From Pseudomonas sp. Ga0074129 (GTDB taxonomy: Bacteria > Pseudomonadota > Gammaproteobacteria > Pseudomonadales > Pseudomonadaceae): a stretch of 64,000 nucleotides of DNA. A model generated the notes under the pieces. That model was not told the origin of the DNA. It searched no databases and saw only the letters and a program-made list of their open reading frames with translations. How positions within the stretch are numbered: position 1 is the stretch's first letter; every line of letters starts with the position of its first letter. The stretch is from assembly GCA_001465025.1 (NCBI GenBank), contig LNDO01000098.1, forward strand, positions 36,797 to 100,796, given 5' to 3'. Both the position numbers and the translations under genes were made by a program. Shown here one piece after another: positions 18,290 through 27,151 of the stretch.

Positions 18290-19240
18290 TTATGCATCCG
18301 CCTGACGCACGCGTTTACGAAAGGCACCGGGGCTTTCCCCGCAGAGTTGCTTGAACAGTTTGGCGAAGGTGGCGCGGTCACCGTAGCCTACCTGTTCGGC
18401 AATCTGTTCCAGTGCCTGCGGGCCGCGCAGCAGCTGTTGCGCTGCGCTGATGCGCACGCGTTGCAGGTAATCGTTGGGCGTCAGGCCGGTGCTGGATTTA
18501 AAGCGCCGCAGCAAGGTGCGCGCCGAGCAGTTGGCTTGTGCGGCCAGGCGGTTGAGGTCGATGCTTTGTGCGTAGTGCAGGTTTAACCAATGCAGCAGCG
18601 GGGCCAGTGGGCAGTGCGTTTGGATGGGCGGCAGCAGCGGGGCAAAGCGCGACTGGCTGCCGCGCTGGCTGTCGAAGACCAGCGCGTTGGCCACCTGCTG
18701 GGCAAGCTCCGCACCGCCATGCTGGCCGATCAGGTGCAGGCACAGGTCCAGCCCGGCGTGCGCACCGCCGGAGCTGAGCACGTGGCCGTCTTCACACACC
18801 AGTTGTTCAATGTGCAAGCTGACCTCGGGGTAACGCTGACGAAAGGTCGTGGCCAGTGCCCAGTGCGTGGTCGCGCGCCGGCCGGTCAACATGCCGGCGG
18901 CGGCCAGTAAGAAGGCGCTGCTGCACAGGCTGGCCACTTGCTGCTGCGGCGGGCGTTGCGCCAGCCAGGGCAGCAACGCGGCGTTGTCGGTCAGGGTGCG
19001 GTCGATGGCACTGCCGCTGGCCGCCAGCAGAATCAGGTCGGCGTCTTCGGCCAGGCTCAGATCGCCATCGACCTGAATCTGTGCAAAACCCAGATCGACT
19101 GCCTGGCCCGTGAGGCTGAAGCGCTGCAGGGTGAACAGAGATCGCCCAGCCAGATGGTTAGCCAGGTTGAACGCATCCATGGCCATGCTCAGGCTTGAAC
19201 AGACCGTTTGCGGGCACACGTACAGGGCGATGGTGGGCAT
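18290..19240 (-). CDS. GlxA-family AraC-type transcriptional regulator
   Basis: A 316-residue regulator with an N-terminal DJ-1/PfpI-like domain (from MPTIALYVCPQ; the nucleophile-elbow region reads VASLCSSAFLLAAAGML) and a C-terminal AraC helix-turn-helix domain (from about residue 220, with AAQANCSARTLLRRFKSSTGLTPNDYLQRVR). GlxA-type proteins such as GbdR and ArgR-like regulators respond to amine or amino-acid catabolites. The neighbour downstream is the amine-oxidising-type flavoprotein, a plausible target. The start was moved to 19240 because the longer frame reads through the divergent promoter region. Confidence 0.88.
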   Translation of the reverse strand: MPTIALYVCPQTVCSSLSMAMDAFNLANHLAGRSLFTLQRFSLTGQAVDLGFAQIQVDGDLSLAEDADLILLAASGSAIDRTLTDNAALLPWLAQRPPQQQVASLCSSAFLLAAAGMLTGRRATTHWALATTFRQRYPEVSLHIEQLVCEDGHVLSSGGAHAGLDLCLHLIGQHGGAELAQQVANALVFDSQRGSQSRFAPLLPPIQTHCPLAPLLHWLNLHYAQSIDLNRLAAQANCSARTLLRRFKSSTGLTPNDYLQRVRISAAQQLLRGPQALEQIAEQVGYGDRATFAKLFKQLCGESPGAFRKRVRQADA

Positions 19241-19245
19241 GGCGG

Positions 19246-19281
19246 TGTCAACAATGTGGCGGAATTTGGCGATTATTGACA
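19246..19281. promoter_or_regulatory. Dyad in the divergent glxA-type/NTF2 promoter
   Basis: TGTCAACAAT (19246-19255) and ATTATTGACA (19272-19281) form an inverted repeat with 9 of 10 positions matching and a 16-nt spacer. It lies between two divergent start codons, where an operator for the adjacent regulator would be expected. Confidence 0.4.
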
Positions 19282-19361
19282 CAAAGCTGTCTTTAACGCC
19301 AATCGCGGTGCAGCGCTTTAACGGCAATACTGCTGACACGTTACTGACTGGAGTCCGCCCC

Positions 19362-19832
19362 ATGAGCCACCCCAATGCCGCGCTGATCACCCGTTTTTAT
19401 CAGGCCTTCCAACAACTGGACGCTGAGGCCATGGCCCGCTGCTACAGCGACGATGTGCAGTTCAGCGACCCGGTATTTACTGACCTGCGCGGGACGGATG
19501 CCGGCGACATGTGGCGCATGCTGTGTGCCAAGGCGCAGGGCTTTTCCCTGACCTTTGACGGCGTGGCCGCCGATGACTTTTCCGGTAAGGCGCGCTGGAT
19601 CGCCACCTACACCTTCAGCCAGACCGGCAACCAGGTGATCAATCACATCGAGGCCAACTTCCGCTTTCACGACGGCAAAATCTGCGAGCACCGCGACCAC
19701 TTCGACCTGTGGCGCTGGGCCGCTCAGGCGCTGGGTTTCAAAGGCCGCTTGCTGGGTTGGACGCCCTTTGTGCAGAACGCCATCCGCCAGAAGGCGGGTA
19801 AAGGGTTGGCTGCCTTCCAGAAGAATCGTTAA
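19362..19832 (+). CDS. Nuclear transport factor 2-like (SnoaL-type) protein
   Basis: A 156-residue protein of the NTF2/SnoaL fold: ITRFYQAFQQLDAEAMARCYSDDVQFSDPVF at the start, then RWIATYTFSQTGNQVINHIEANFRFHDGKI, and a family-typical HRDHFDLWRWAAQALG near the C-terminus. Members of this class are often small isomerases, hydrolases or ligand binders; no substrate can be named. It is divergent from the GlxA-type regulator. ATG 19362 is preceded by GGAG. Its stop codon is the first part of a repeat element that occupies the following 205 bp. Confidence 0.85.
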   Translation: MSHPNAALITRFYQAFQQLDAEAMARCYSDDVQFSDPVFTDLRGTDAGDMWRMLCAKAQGFSLTFDGVAADDFSGKARWIATYTFSQTGNQVINHIEANFRFHDGKICEHRDHFDLWRWAAQALGFKGRLLGWTPFVQNAIRQKAGKGLAAFQKNR

Positions 19833-20033
19833 CAGACCGTCGAGAAACTACCTGCGTTGGCCCTTTCGATAAAAGAAAGGGGGCGTTAAAAACAGGCTCG
19901 GACGCGAGCCCAGTCGGAATGCTCATGTACCAAAGTACACTCCGCTTCCTTCCCTGTTTTGACCAGCCGGAGGCTGTTACTAACGTAGCGCCTTGTTTTG
20001 CCTGCCTCGCCTACGTTTCCAACGGTCTGTTAA
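19829..20033. mobile_element. MITE-like element with 12-bp terminal inverted repeats
   Basis: TTAACAGACCGT (19829-19840) and its exact reverse complement ACGGTCTGTTAA (20022-20033) bound a 205-bp noncoding segment. Similarity of the two ends continues imperfectly beyond the 12 bp (GAGAAACTACCTGCG on the left against GGAAACGTAGGCGAG on the right). The interior contains smaller palindromes, including GGCTCGGACGCGAGCC and a GTACCAAAGTAC pair. There is no transposase gene. The left end overlaps the TAA of the upstream gene. A non-autonomous mobile or REP-cluster element is the likely nature. Confidence 0.6.
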
Positions 20034-20070
20034 GCTCGGCGACCTTGCTCATTGCCTGCCGATTTAACTG

Positions 20071-20391
20071 ATGCCTGACGCCTCTTCTGTGCCTGGAACA
20101 CCTGCCGCCAAGCCCTGGTTTGTCTATCTGGTGCGGGCGGCTAACGGGGCGTTGTACTGCGGCATCAGCGACGACCCACACAAGCGGTTTGCCAAGCATC
20201 AGAGCGGTAAGGGCGCGCGCTTCTTTTACTCCAGCCCGGCGCAGGCGCTGGTGTACACCGAGGCCTGCGTGGGCAAGGGTGATGCGCTGCGGCGTGAACG
20301 GGCGATCAAGGCATTGAGCAAAGCCGCCAAGGAGCGTTTGGTGGCGACCGCCGCTGTTATCGCTGCGGTTGATAGCGCGCCATCAGGCTAA
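20071..20391 (+). CDS. GIY-YIG nuclease-fold protein (YhbQ/UPF0213 type)
   Basis: A 106-residue single-domain GIY-YIG protein. The motif appears as [19 protein letters not shown] (positions about 13-31), followed by the conserved [13 protein letters not shown] and the metal-site glutamate within [23 protein letters not shown]. The E. coli relative YhbQ is a DNA-binding nuclease-like protein involved in DNA damage tolerance. An A/G-poor leader offers no clear Shine-Dalgarno. It stands alone between the MITE-like element and a GST gene. Confidence 0.88.
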   Translation: MPDASSVPGTPAAKPWFVYLVRAANGALYCGISDDPHKRFAKHQSGKGARFFYSSPAQALVYTEACVGKGDALRRERAIKALSKAAKERLVATAAVIAAVDSAPSG

Positions 20392-20457
20392 GCGGGTAGG
20401 CCGTCGCCGGCTGTGCGGTTAAGCTGCGGGCTTACCTGAACCCTTGCGGAGCCTGCC

Positions 20458-21393
20458 ATGCACGAGTTGATCCTGCACCATTACCCAACCTCGCCCTTTG
20501 CTGAAAAAGCGCGGTTGATGCTCGGTTTCAAGCAGTTGTCCTGGCGTTCGGTGATGATTCCGCCGGTGATGCCCAAACCCGATCTCACGGCCCTGACCGG
20601 CGGCTACCGCAAGACTCCGGTGCTGCAAGTCGGTGCTGATATCTACTGCGACACCGCCCTGATTGCCCGTCGTCTTGAAGCGGAGAAAGCTACCCCGGCG
20701 CTGTTCCCAGAAGGCCAAGAATTCAACGTCGCCTGCTTTGCCCAGTGGGCCGATGCTCAGGTGTTTTTGCATGCGGTTAGCCTGGTGTTCCAGCCGGAAT
20801 CCATCGCCGCGCGCTTCGGCAAGTTGCCGCCGGAGTTTCTCAAAACCTTTATTGCTGACCGTACCACACTGTTCACCGGTGGCCTGGCCACGCGCGTTCC
20901 GCTTGAGGTGGCCAAGCACCAATGGCCTACGCTGATGGCACGTTTGCAGCAGCAACTGGAGCGTGAGTCCGGCGATTTCCTGTTTGGCGAGGCCTCACTG
21001 GCTGACATCGCCATGGCTCACCCGTTGTGGTTCCTGCGTGGTACGCCGGTCACGGCTCCGCTGGTCGATGAGTACCCGGCGGTAGCCACCTGGCTGGCGC
21101 GCGTGCTGGATTTCGGCCACGGCTCATTCAGCGAAATGAGTGGTGAAGACGCTGTTGCCATTGCCCGGGACGCCACCCCGGCGGCTTTGCCGGACGCTGC
21201 GTTGGCCGACCCGAATGGCTTTACCCTTGGCCAACAGGTGGCAATCTCTGCCATCGACTATGGCGTGGATGCGGTGGAAGGTGAGTTGGTCTTTAGCGGC
21301 AGCGAAGAGCTGATCCTGCGCCGCGAAGACCCACGCGCCGGCACCGTGCATGTGCATTTCCCGCGCATGGGTTTTGCCATCAAGGCGCTGTAA
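20458..21393 (+). CDS. Glutathione S-transferase-like protein with C-terminal extension
   Basis: A 311-residue protein. Residues 1-80 form a thioredoxin-like GST N-domain (LILHHYPTSPFAEKARLMLGFKQLSW, with the YRKTPVLQVGADIYCDTALIARRLE glutathione-site segment), followed by an all-helical GST C-domain to about residue 215. The last ~95 residues (from VAIARDATP) form an extra beta-rich domain, ending GTVHVHFPRMGFAIKAL, found in a subset of bacterial GST-like proteins. Substrate and activity are unknown. It starts at ATG 20458 with GGAG upstream. Confidence 0.88.
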   Translation: MHELILHHYPTSPFAEKARLMLGFKQLSWRSVMIPPVMPKPDLTALTGGYRKTPVLQVGADIYCDTALIARRLEAEKATPALFPEGQEFNVACFAQWADAQVFLHAVSLVFQPESIAARFGKLPPEFLKTFIADRTTLFTGGLATRVPLEVAKHQWPTLMARLQQQLERESGDFLFGEASLADIAMAHPLWFLRGTPVTAPLVDEYPAVATWLARVLDFGHGSFSEMSGEDAVAIARDATPAALPDAALADPNGFTLGQQVAISAIDYGVDAVEGELVFSGSEELILRREDPRAGTVHVHFPRMGFAIKAL

Positions 21394-21420
21394 GGCCTTA
21401 GTACCTGACGCACTGAACGT

Positions 21421-21738
21421 TCAGTAAGCGGCCCGCATGGCTTGCGGGTCGTAGCCGTGCACCAGCGTGCCCTTGATATCCAACAGGGGCACGCCGCGTC
21501 CCCCGAGGGCTTTGAACGTGGCATTGCCGGCGGCGTCTTTTTCGATATCCACTTCCCGATACCGCACGCCATCGCTGGCTAACTGCTCGCGGGCTTTTGC
21601 GCAATAGCCGCACCATTGCGTGGCATACAGCACCACCTCGCCCGGTTGATTGGCCTGAGGCGGCTGCAACCAGCGCTGCACGGTGTCCCAGTGTTGGTAA
21701 AGCGCCAAGGCGCTGAGCAGCAGAATAACTTTCTTCAT
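21421..21738 (-). CDS. Membrane-anchored glutaredoxin-like protein
   Basis: A 105-residue protein with an N-terminal hydrophobic segment (MKKVILLLSALALY), either an anchor or an uncleaved signal, then a glutaredoxin domain. The active site is CGYC in YATQWCGYCAKAREQL (about residues 47-50), followed by YREVDIEKD and the cis-proline GVPLLDI. It probably reduces or forms disulfides in exported proteins. It lies downstream of a metallopeptidase gene on the same strand. Confidence 0.85.
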   Translation of the reverse strand: MKKVILLLSALALYQHWDTVQRWLQPPQANQPGEVVLYATQWCGYCAKAREQLASDGVRYREVDIEKDAAGNATFKALGGRGVPLLDIKGTLVHGYDPQAMRAAY

Positions 21739-21774
21739 GTGGCCTTCCTTTGCCTCACTCGAGCAGGGAGCGAT

Positions 21775-22617
21775 TTACCGTGTGGGTTGGTTTTCCTGCA
21801 ACGCGTTCTGCCTCAGGCGTGGCAGCTCGCGTGCCAGTTCGCGAAAGTAGAGGATGCGCTCGTAGCACAACGTCAGTTCGCCGCTGATGCGGTTGTACCA
21901 GGCGTTGGCTTCACCGCACGCGGCGACGATCAGTTTCAGGTCGCGGGGCAGGGCGAAGGTGCTGCTGGTGCGCTCGGCGATGGCTTCCAGCTCGCCGGAG
22001 GCGCGGACTTTTTCCAGCAACTCGCGGGCTTCGGGTAAATGCAGGGGCGGGGTTTGGTACTCCACTCGCAGGTGGTGGCGGATCGGCTGGTCGGCGCGGC
22101 GGGCGAAGTGCTGGCGAATCCAGTTCACTGCGTATTCAACCTGTTGGTATTCCTCAGGGCAGTAAAAAGCCCGTTCATCCGGCAGCCCGGTCATCTGGAT
22201 CACCCATTCCAGTTGGCGCGGGTCGCTGCCGTAGGCCAGGCAGGCCAGGTTAAAAAAGCGCTGCGCGTCCAGGGCATGGCTGTCCCATTCACGCACCTCG
22301 GGTGCTTCCGGGCGCTGGCGTTGCCACTCCAGCCGCCAGTAGTCGGCCACATCCAGCAACTTGGCGTAAAAGTCGGTGTCGCGTTGCCGTTCGTGCAGGA
22401 GAAACAGGCCCATAAAACCGAGTTGGTCGGCAGCATCTTCTTCGCGGCCGAGTACCGGCAATTTCAGTTCGCTGATCAGCAGATGCCCCATCTCATGGAG
22501 CAGGGTGAACTCGGCGTTGGCGGTGACAAAGCGCACTTCGTCCGGGTACAGCGCCTGTTCCGGCACGGCCTGAGCAAAGCTGCTGAGGCCCAGTAACAGC
22601 AGTAAAAGACGCTTCAT
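21775..22617 (-). CDS. Secreted DUF4344-type zinc metallopeptidase
   Basis: A 280-residue protein with a signal peptide (MKRLLLLLLGLSSFAQA) and a zinc-metallopeptidase motif HEMGH in NAEFTLLHEMGHLLISELKLPVLG, followed by the acidic REEDAAD that could provide the third ligand. The rest matches the DUF4344 pattern (FNLACLAYGSDP, the YCPEEYQQ segment, and LCYERILYF near the C-terminus). Substrate is unknown; it should act in the periplasm. The much longer upstream frame is the shadow of the PPK2 gene; the internal ATG overlaps the PPK2 stop (ATGA), implying coupled translation. Confidence 0.82.
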   Translation of the reverse strand: MKRLLLLLLGLSSFAQAVPEQALYPDEVRFVTANAEFTLLHEMGHLLISELKLPVLGREEDAADQLGFMGLFLLHERQRDTDFYAKLLDVADYWRLEWQRQRPEAPEVREWDSHALDAQRFFNLACLAYGSDPRQLEWVIQMTGLPDERAFYCPEEYQQVEYAVNWIRQHFARRADQPIRHHLRVEYQTPPLHLPEARELLEKVRASGELEAIAERTSSTFALPRDLKLIVAACGEANAWYNRISGELTLCYERILYFRELARELPRLRQNALQENQPTR

Positions 22618-23432
22618 ACCTGCTCCAGATCGTCTGCGCTGAACGGGGCGGGTGCGGTTGGCCAGTCCAGTTTTAAGCGTTCCAGTTCGCGTGCCAACAG
22701 GCTGGCCACCAGCCAGTCGCGCAACCAGCGATGATCCGCCGGGATAATGTACCAAGGCGCCGCTGCGTGATCGGTTTGCGCCAGTTGTTCGGTCCAGCGT
22801 TGCTCGCGCAGGTCGAATTCGCGGTGGGCCTGCAAGTCGCTGGCGTGCAGCTTCCAGCGCTTGTGTGGGTGCTCCAGGCGCTCGTGCAGGCGACGTTTTT
22901 GCTCGGCTTTGCTCAGGTGCAAAAAGCACTTCAACGGCTGCGTCGATTGGCTACATAGCCGCTGCTCGAAGACGAGGATGGCTTGCCGCCGGGCGGGCAG
23001 GTCGGCCGCGCTGCACAGCCCGTCCAGCGGATCGCTGATCAGCCCTTCGTAATAGCTGCGGTTGAACACGCCCAGCAGGCCCGCCGTCGGCAATCGCCGC
23101 TGGTAGCGCCAGAGAAAATCGTGGCGCTGCTCGCAGGCATCGGGCTTTTGAAAACTGTGGATGCGCAGCCCTTGCGGATCAAAACTGCTGATCACCCGGC
23201 GAATCACGCCGTCTTTACCGGAACAGTCGGTGCCTTGCAGGATCAGCAGCAGGGCGTTGCGCCGGTTGGCCCAGAGCATGCGCTGCTGACGATTGAGCCA
23301 GGGGCGCAGTTCAGCCAAGGCCTGCTGCGCCCGCTGTTTGTCCAAGCCGAAGTCACGTGCCGGATCTTCGGCGAAGGGCGCTGCAGGGTCGCAGCGGCAA
23401 CTGTCCAGCAGGTTATCCGGCAGGCGGCTCAT
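22614..23432 (-). CDS. PPK2-family polyphosphate kinase
   Basis: A 272-residue PPK2 protein. Walker A is LLILQGTDCSGKDGVIRRV near residue 60, followed by the SFDPQGLRIHSFQKP lid region and the NRSYYEGLI segment with the Walker B-like acidic residue further on. PPK2 enzymes move phosphate between polyphosphate and nucleotides; whether this one phosphorylates NMP, NDP or both cannot be read from sequence. It is followed by the metallopeptidase gene with a four-base overlap and starts one base after the yejK stop. Confidence 0.92.
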   Translation of the reverse strand: MSRLPDNLLDSCRCDPAAPFAEDPARDFGLDKQRAQQALAELRPWLNRQQRMLWANRRNALLLILQGTDCSGKDGVIRRVISSFDPQGLRIHSFQKPDACEQRHDFLWRYQRRLPTAGLLGVFNRSYYEGLISDPLDGLCSAADLPARRQAILVFEQRLCSQSTQPLKCFLHLSKAEQKRRLHERLEHPHKRWKLHASDLQAHREFDLREQRWTEQLAQTDHAAAPWYIIPADHRWLRDWLVASLLARELERLKLDWPTAPAPFSADDLEQV

Positions 23433-23433
23433 G

Positions 23434-24441
23434 TCAGTTTTTGCGGCGCTTAAGCTGATCGGTGAGTTGCGTCGGCAAGTTGCGGATCACCAGCGTGTCG
23501 GTGCCTTCGTCGTATTCGATCTTCGAGCCCAACAGGTGCGCTTCGAAGCTGATCGACAGGCCTTCGGCGCGGCCGGTAAAGCGCTGGAACTGGCTAAGGG
23601 TGCGTTTGTCCGCCGGAAACTCCGGGGCCATGCCGTAATCCTTGTTGCGGATATGATCAAAGAAGGCCTTGGGTCGTTCTTCGTCGATCAGTCCGGAGAG
23701 CTCGTCGAGGGTGATGGGCTCGCCTTGTTTGGCCTGGTTTGCGGCGTAGCTGACCAAGGTCTTGGTCTTCTCGCGGGCTTGCTCTTCCGGCAGGTCTTCG
23801 CTTTCCACGAAGTCGCTAAAGGCTTTCAGCAGGGTACGGGTTTCGCCGGGGCCGTCGACGCCTTCTTGGCAGCCGATAAAGTCGCGGAAGTATTCCGAGA
23901 CCTTTTTGCCATTCTTGCCCTTGATAAAGGAGATGTACTGCTTGGAGTTGGCGTTGTTACGCCACTCGGAAATGTTGATCCGTGCGGCCAGGTGCAACTG
24001 GCTGAGGTCCAGGTGCTTGGCAGCGGTCACATCCAGCGCATCATTGACCGCCACGCCTTCGCTGTGGTGCAGCAGGGCGATGGCCAGGTAATCGGTCATG
24101 CCTTGCTGGTAGTGGGCGAACAGCACATGGCCGCCGGTGGACAGGTTGGATTCCTCCATCAGCTTTTGCAGTTGCTCGACGGCCTGGCGGCTAAAGGCGG
24201 TGAAATCCTGCTCGTCATCCAGATAACGCTTGAGCCAGCCGCTGAACGGGTAGGCCCCGGACTCCTCATGAAAGAAGCCCCAAGCCTTGCCCTGCTTGGC
24301 GTTATAGCTCTCGTTGAGGTCAGCGAGCATGTTCTCGATGGCCTGCGAGGCACCCAGTTCGCTGTCGCGGGCGTGCAGTACGGCGGGCGTGCCATCAGGC
24401 TTTTTGTCGATCAAATGGACGATGCAGTGGCGGATCGGCAT
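23434..24441 (-). CDS. yejK: Nucleoid-associated protein YejK (NdpA)
   Basis: A 335-residue YejK/NdpA-family protein, the usual length. It begins [17 protein letters not shown], has the [14 protein letters not shown] region and ends with [15 protein letters not shown]. The family was found in the bacterial nucleoid; the exact function is not settled. It precedes PPK2 and the metallopeptidase, with only one base between its stop and the PPK2 start. Confidence 0.93.
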   Translation of the reverse strand: MPIRHCIVHLIDKKPDGTPAVLHARDSELGASQAIENMLADLNESYNAKQGKAWGFFHEESGAYPFSGWLKRYLDDEQDFTAFSRQAVEQLQKLMEESNLSTGGHVLFAHYQQGMTDYLAIALLHHSEGVAVNDALDVTAAKHLDLSQLHLAARINISEWRNNANSKQYISFIKGKNGKKVSEYFRDFIGCQEGVDGPGETRTLLKAFSDFVESEDLPEEQAREKTKTLVSYAANQAKQGEPITLDELSGLIDEERPKAFFDHIRNKDYGMAPEFPADKRTLSQFQRFTGRAEGLSISFEAHLLGSKIEYDEGTDTLVIRNLPTQLTDQLKRRKN

Positions 24442-24477
24442 GGCGGCCTCATGGTGCGTGAACGGAAAGCGCGCATG

Positions 24478-25812
24478 TTACCCGACCTGCTGCCCGGCAG
24501 TCGTGCGCCGCTGCAGCGCATGCAGGCGTTCGATCATGTAGCGCAGGTGCATGTGCAGTTCATACAGCTCGCTGGAATAGGACAGTGGCACTTCGACCCG
24601 CGCCAGTTCGCCTTCGAGGCGTTCCAGGCGGGCGATTTCGGCGTTCAGGTCGCTGGGTAGGCTGCCTTTATAGAGCTGTTGATCGATCTCGCGCAGGTGT
24701 TTGTACCAGCGGTAGATGCGCGCGCGGATGCGCCATTGGTAGATCGGGCCGATGGCCTTGAACAGCGGGAAGAGCAGCACCAGCAACGGAATAGCGAGGA
24801 TGATGTAGCGATCGGCCAGCGAGGCGATGCGAAACGGCAGGTAGCGCTGCAGGATCGGCAAACCTTTGTCGTAGTAGTACTCGGCTTCGCTCAGGGTGTT
24901 GAGTGACAGCGGCGGTTTGGCCGGGTAACTGCCGGCTGGGTCGAGCAGGCTGCCGTGTTTGAGCACGGTTTTCGCCGCTTCGAGAATCAGTGGTGTGAGC
25001 GAGGGGTGAAACGTTTCGCCGGCCACCAGGGTGGCGACCGGGCCGAGGGTGACGATGTCACGGTCCGGGCTGTTGTGCTGCATGTCGAGCATGCCTTCAC
25101 CGACTTCCAAGCGGCTCAGGTAGGGCAAGCGTGCCAGGTAGGCTTCTGTGCGGCGCAGGCTGACCAAGCGCACGCTGGGTGTGGCGGCCAGGCGCTGGAT
25201 CAGGGCGTTTTCCGCCGGGCCGACAAAAAATGCAGCGTCCAGCTCACCGGCAATCAGCGCATCAGCAGCGCGGCTGGCGCCCAGGGTTTGCCAGGTGACG
25301 GGGTAGGCGTCTGGCTGCAGACGATTGGCGGCGAACAGGGCGCTGGTTACCGCGTGCGTGCCACTGCCGGGGTTGCCAATGGCTAGGCGCAGGCTGAGCA
25401 AGTCGTTCAGGCGTTCGAACTTGACCTTCTCACCGAGAAACAGCCACAAGGGTTCGCGGTACATCACGCCCAAACCATTTAGATGGCTGCGCTGGGCCTC
25501 GTCCAAGCTCAGTTCCTGGCCGCTTTGCACCAGGGCCATTTCCACTTCGCCACGGGTCAGTTTGCTCAGGTTGTCTTGTGAACCATCGCTTGGCACCAGC
25601 TCCAGGGTGAAACCCTGCAAGGCCAGTTCCGCCTGTAAGCGCTGGCCGAAGGCATGGTAGCCACCGGTTTCAGCGCCTGTGGCCAGGCGTGCGTGCATAG
25701 GCGGCGGTGGTGCGGCGAAATAAAACAGCGCGCCCACCAGCCCGGCCAGCACGGGAACGATCCACAGGTTGGCCAGGATAAGAATTTTCAGGTCATGGAA
25801 AATGCGGCGCAT
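24478..25812 (-). CDS. TAXI-family TRAP solute receptor with C-terminal membrane helices
   Basis: A 444-residue protein. Residues 10-30 (ILILANLWIVPVLAGLVGALFYF) form an N-terminal helix. A TAXI-type periplasmic domain follows: LATGAETGGYHAFGQRLQ, VPSDGSQDNLSKLTRGEVEMALVQSG and IGNPGSGTHAVTSALF are family motifs. A hydrophobic segment near residue 340 (YIILAIPLLVLLFPLF) and a charged C-terminal tail set it apart from simple secreted receptors. TAXI receptors usually serve TRAP transporters, but no TRAP permease gene is nearby. It may act as a membrane-tethered sensor or serve a distant permease. Confidence 0.85.
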   Translation of the reverse strand: MRRIFHDLKILILANLWIVPVLAGLVGALFYFAAPPPPMHARLATGAETGGYHAFGQRLQAELALQGFTLELVPSDGSQDNLSKLTRGEVEMALVQSGQELSLDEAQRSHLNGLGVMYREPLWLFLGEKVKFERLNDLLSLRLAIGNPGSGTHAVTSALFAANRLQPDAYPVTWQTLGASRAADALIAGELDAAFFVGPAENALIQRLAATPSVRLVSLRRTEAYLARLPYLSRLEVGEGMLDMQHNSPDRDIVTLGPVATLVAGETFHPSLTPLILEAAKTVLKHGSLLDPAGSYPAKPPLSLNTLSEAEYYYDKGLPILQRYLPFRIASLADRYIILAIPLLVLLFPLFKAIGPIYQWRIRARIYRWYKHLREIDQQLYKGSLPSDLNAEIARLERLEGELARVEVPLSYSSELYELHMHLRYMIERLHALQRRTTAGQQVG

Positions 25813-25879
25813 GGTCAGTCCTTGTGATGGGCTGGACTGAGAATAGCCGCAATGCAGGCCGCGCTACATGCTCGCGCCC

Positions 25880-27151
25880 TTATCGGCTGCTCAGGTCGGG
25901 CAGCGGGGCATTGCGTTGCTCGCGCCAACGGTCCAGTCCGCCCAGCAGCACCAAAAGGCCCAGCGCATAGGCGGCATCCATCCCCAGCATCAGCAGCACC
26001 AGGCCACAGAGCAGTGCGCTGAATGCGGCCAGCGCGCGCCAGATGCCACGCAGCAACACCACGCCAGCGGCCATGCTCAGCAGGTAAATCAGTACGAAGT
26101 TGCCATTGGCATAGCGGATCAGGTCGTCCACGGTCAGGTCGAGTAACTGGGCCAGGCTGGCGCACAGGGCGCAGCTCAGAATCACCAGCAACAGCGCGTG
26201 GGCCGGCACGCCATGCCGGTTAAGCTGGGCCAGCGTGGCAGGCAGTTTTCCCTCGTCGGCCAGGCTCCAGATCAGGCGGGCGAAGCCCTGCATGTACACA
26301 TTCATCGAGGCGAAGCAGGCCAGATAGCCGACCGTCGCCGCGATCCAGCGCGCCTTGTCGCCCAGCAACTGGTCGAGCATACGCGGCAGCGAAGCGGCAT
26401 CGGTGGTCACATCGCCATAGGCTTGCAAACTCAGCACCGCCACCGAGCAGGCCCAGTACACCAAACCGGCCAGTAGCACGCCAAACAGCAAGGCCAGAGG
26501 GAAGTCGCGCTCGGTGTTTTTGAACTCCTCGCCCATGTGGGTAAAGGCTTCGATGCCAACAAAGCACCAGAACATCACCCCCAGCGCGGCTGGCAATAGG
26601 TGCCAAGAACCGCTGATCTCCGGCAACAACGGCTGATTGGTGACGGGCAGATCGCCGACCCACCAGATCAGCGCGATGGTGCTGATGATCGCCACGGCAA
26701 TCGTGCCCTGAATCATCCCGCTGGCCTTGGCCGGGCGCTGGCCGAGCAGCAGCATGGCGGCCAGCGTAGCCAGTTGGATGGCCAGCGCCTGCCCCCGGCT
26801 GAGGTCAAACAGTGCCTGCCAGAAGCCACTGGCGATATTCAGCGCAGCGGGCAAACCCACCGGCAGCACGGCGAGGAATAGCAAGGCGCTCAATCGCTCC
26901 ATTCGCGTACCGAAGGCGCGGCCAATCAGGTGCGGCGCGCCGCCGGCATGGGGGAAGTGGCGGCCGAGTTGGGCAAAGGTAAAGGCCACCGGCAGCACCA
27001 GAGCGATCAGCAGCATCCAGGCCCACAGTGACGCATCGCCCGCCGCCGTGGCCGCCAGTGCCGGGATCACGAAAATCCCGGTGCCCAACAGTGAGGTGCT
27101 CAGCAGGCCAATCCCTTGCAGCAGGCCCAATTCCGGGTTCAGACGACTCAT
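25880..27151 (-). CDS. yjeH: APC-family amino-acid transporter, YjeH-like
   Basis: A 423-residue amino acid permease with about 12 hydrophobic helices. It starts MSRLNPELGLLQGIGLLSTSLLGTGIF, the family pattern in which a glycine-rich helix 1 holds substrate. E. coli YjeH exports methionine and branched-chain amino acids; export of neutral amino acids is therefore inferred. An AsnC/Lrp-type regulator gene is divergent 127 bp away, which fits control by amino acid levels. Confidence 0.85.
   Translation of the reverse strand: MSRLNPELGLLQGIGLLSTSLLGTGIFVIPALAATAAGDASLWAWMLLIALVLPVAFTFAQLGRHFPHAGGAPHLIGRAFGTRMERLSALLFLAVLPVGLPAALNIASGFWQALFDLSRGQALAIQLATLAAMLLLGQRPAKASGMIQGTIAVAIISTIALIWWVGDLPVTNQPLLPEISGSWHLLPAALGVMFWCFVGIEAFTHMGEEFKNTERDFPLALLFGVLLAGLVYWACSVAVLSLQAYGDVTTDAASLPRMLDQLLGDKARWIAATVGYLACFASMNVYMQGFARLIWSLADEGKLPATLAQLNRHGVPAHALLLVILSCALCASLAQLLDLTVDDLIRYANGNFVLIYLLSMAAGVVLLRGIWRALAAFSALLCGLVLLMLGMDAAYALGLLVLLGGLDRWREQRNAPLPDLSSR

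Noticed and set aside
23293-24660. 455-codon plus-strand frame opposite yejK
   Set aside because: Antisense of yejK and neighbouring coding sequence; no motif.
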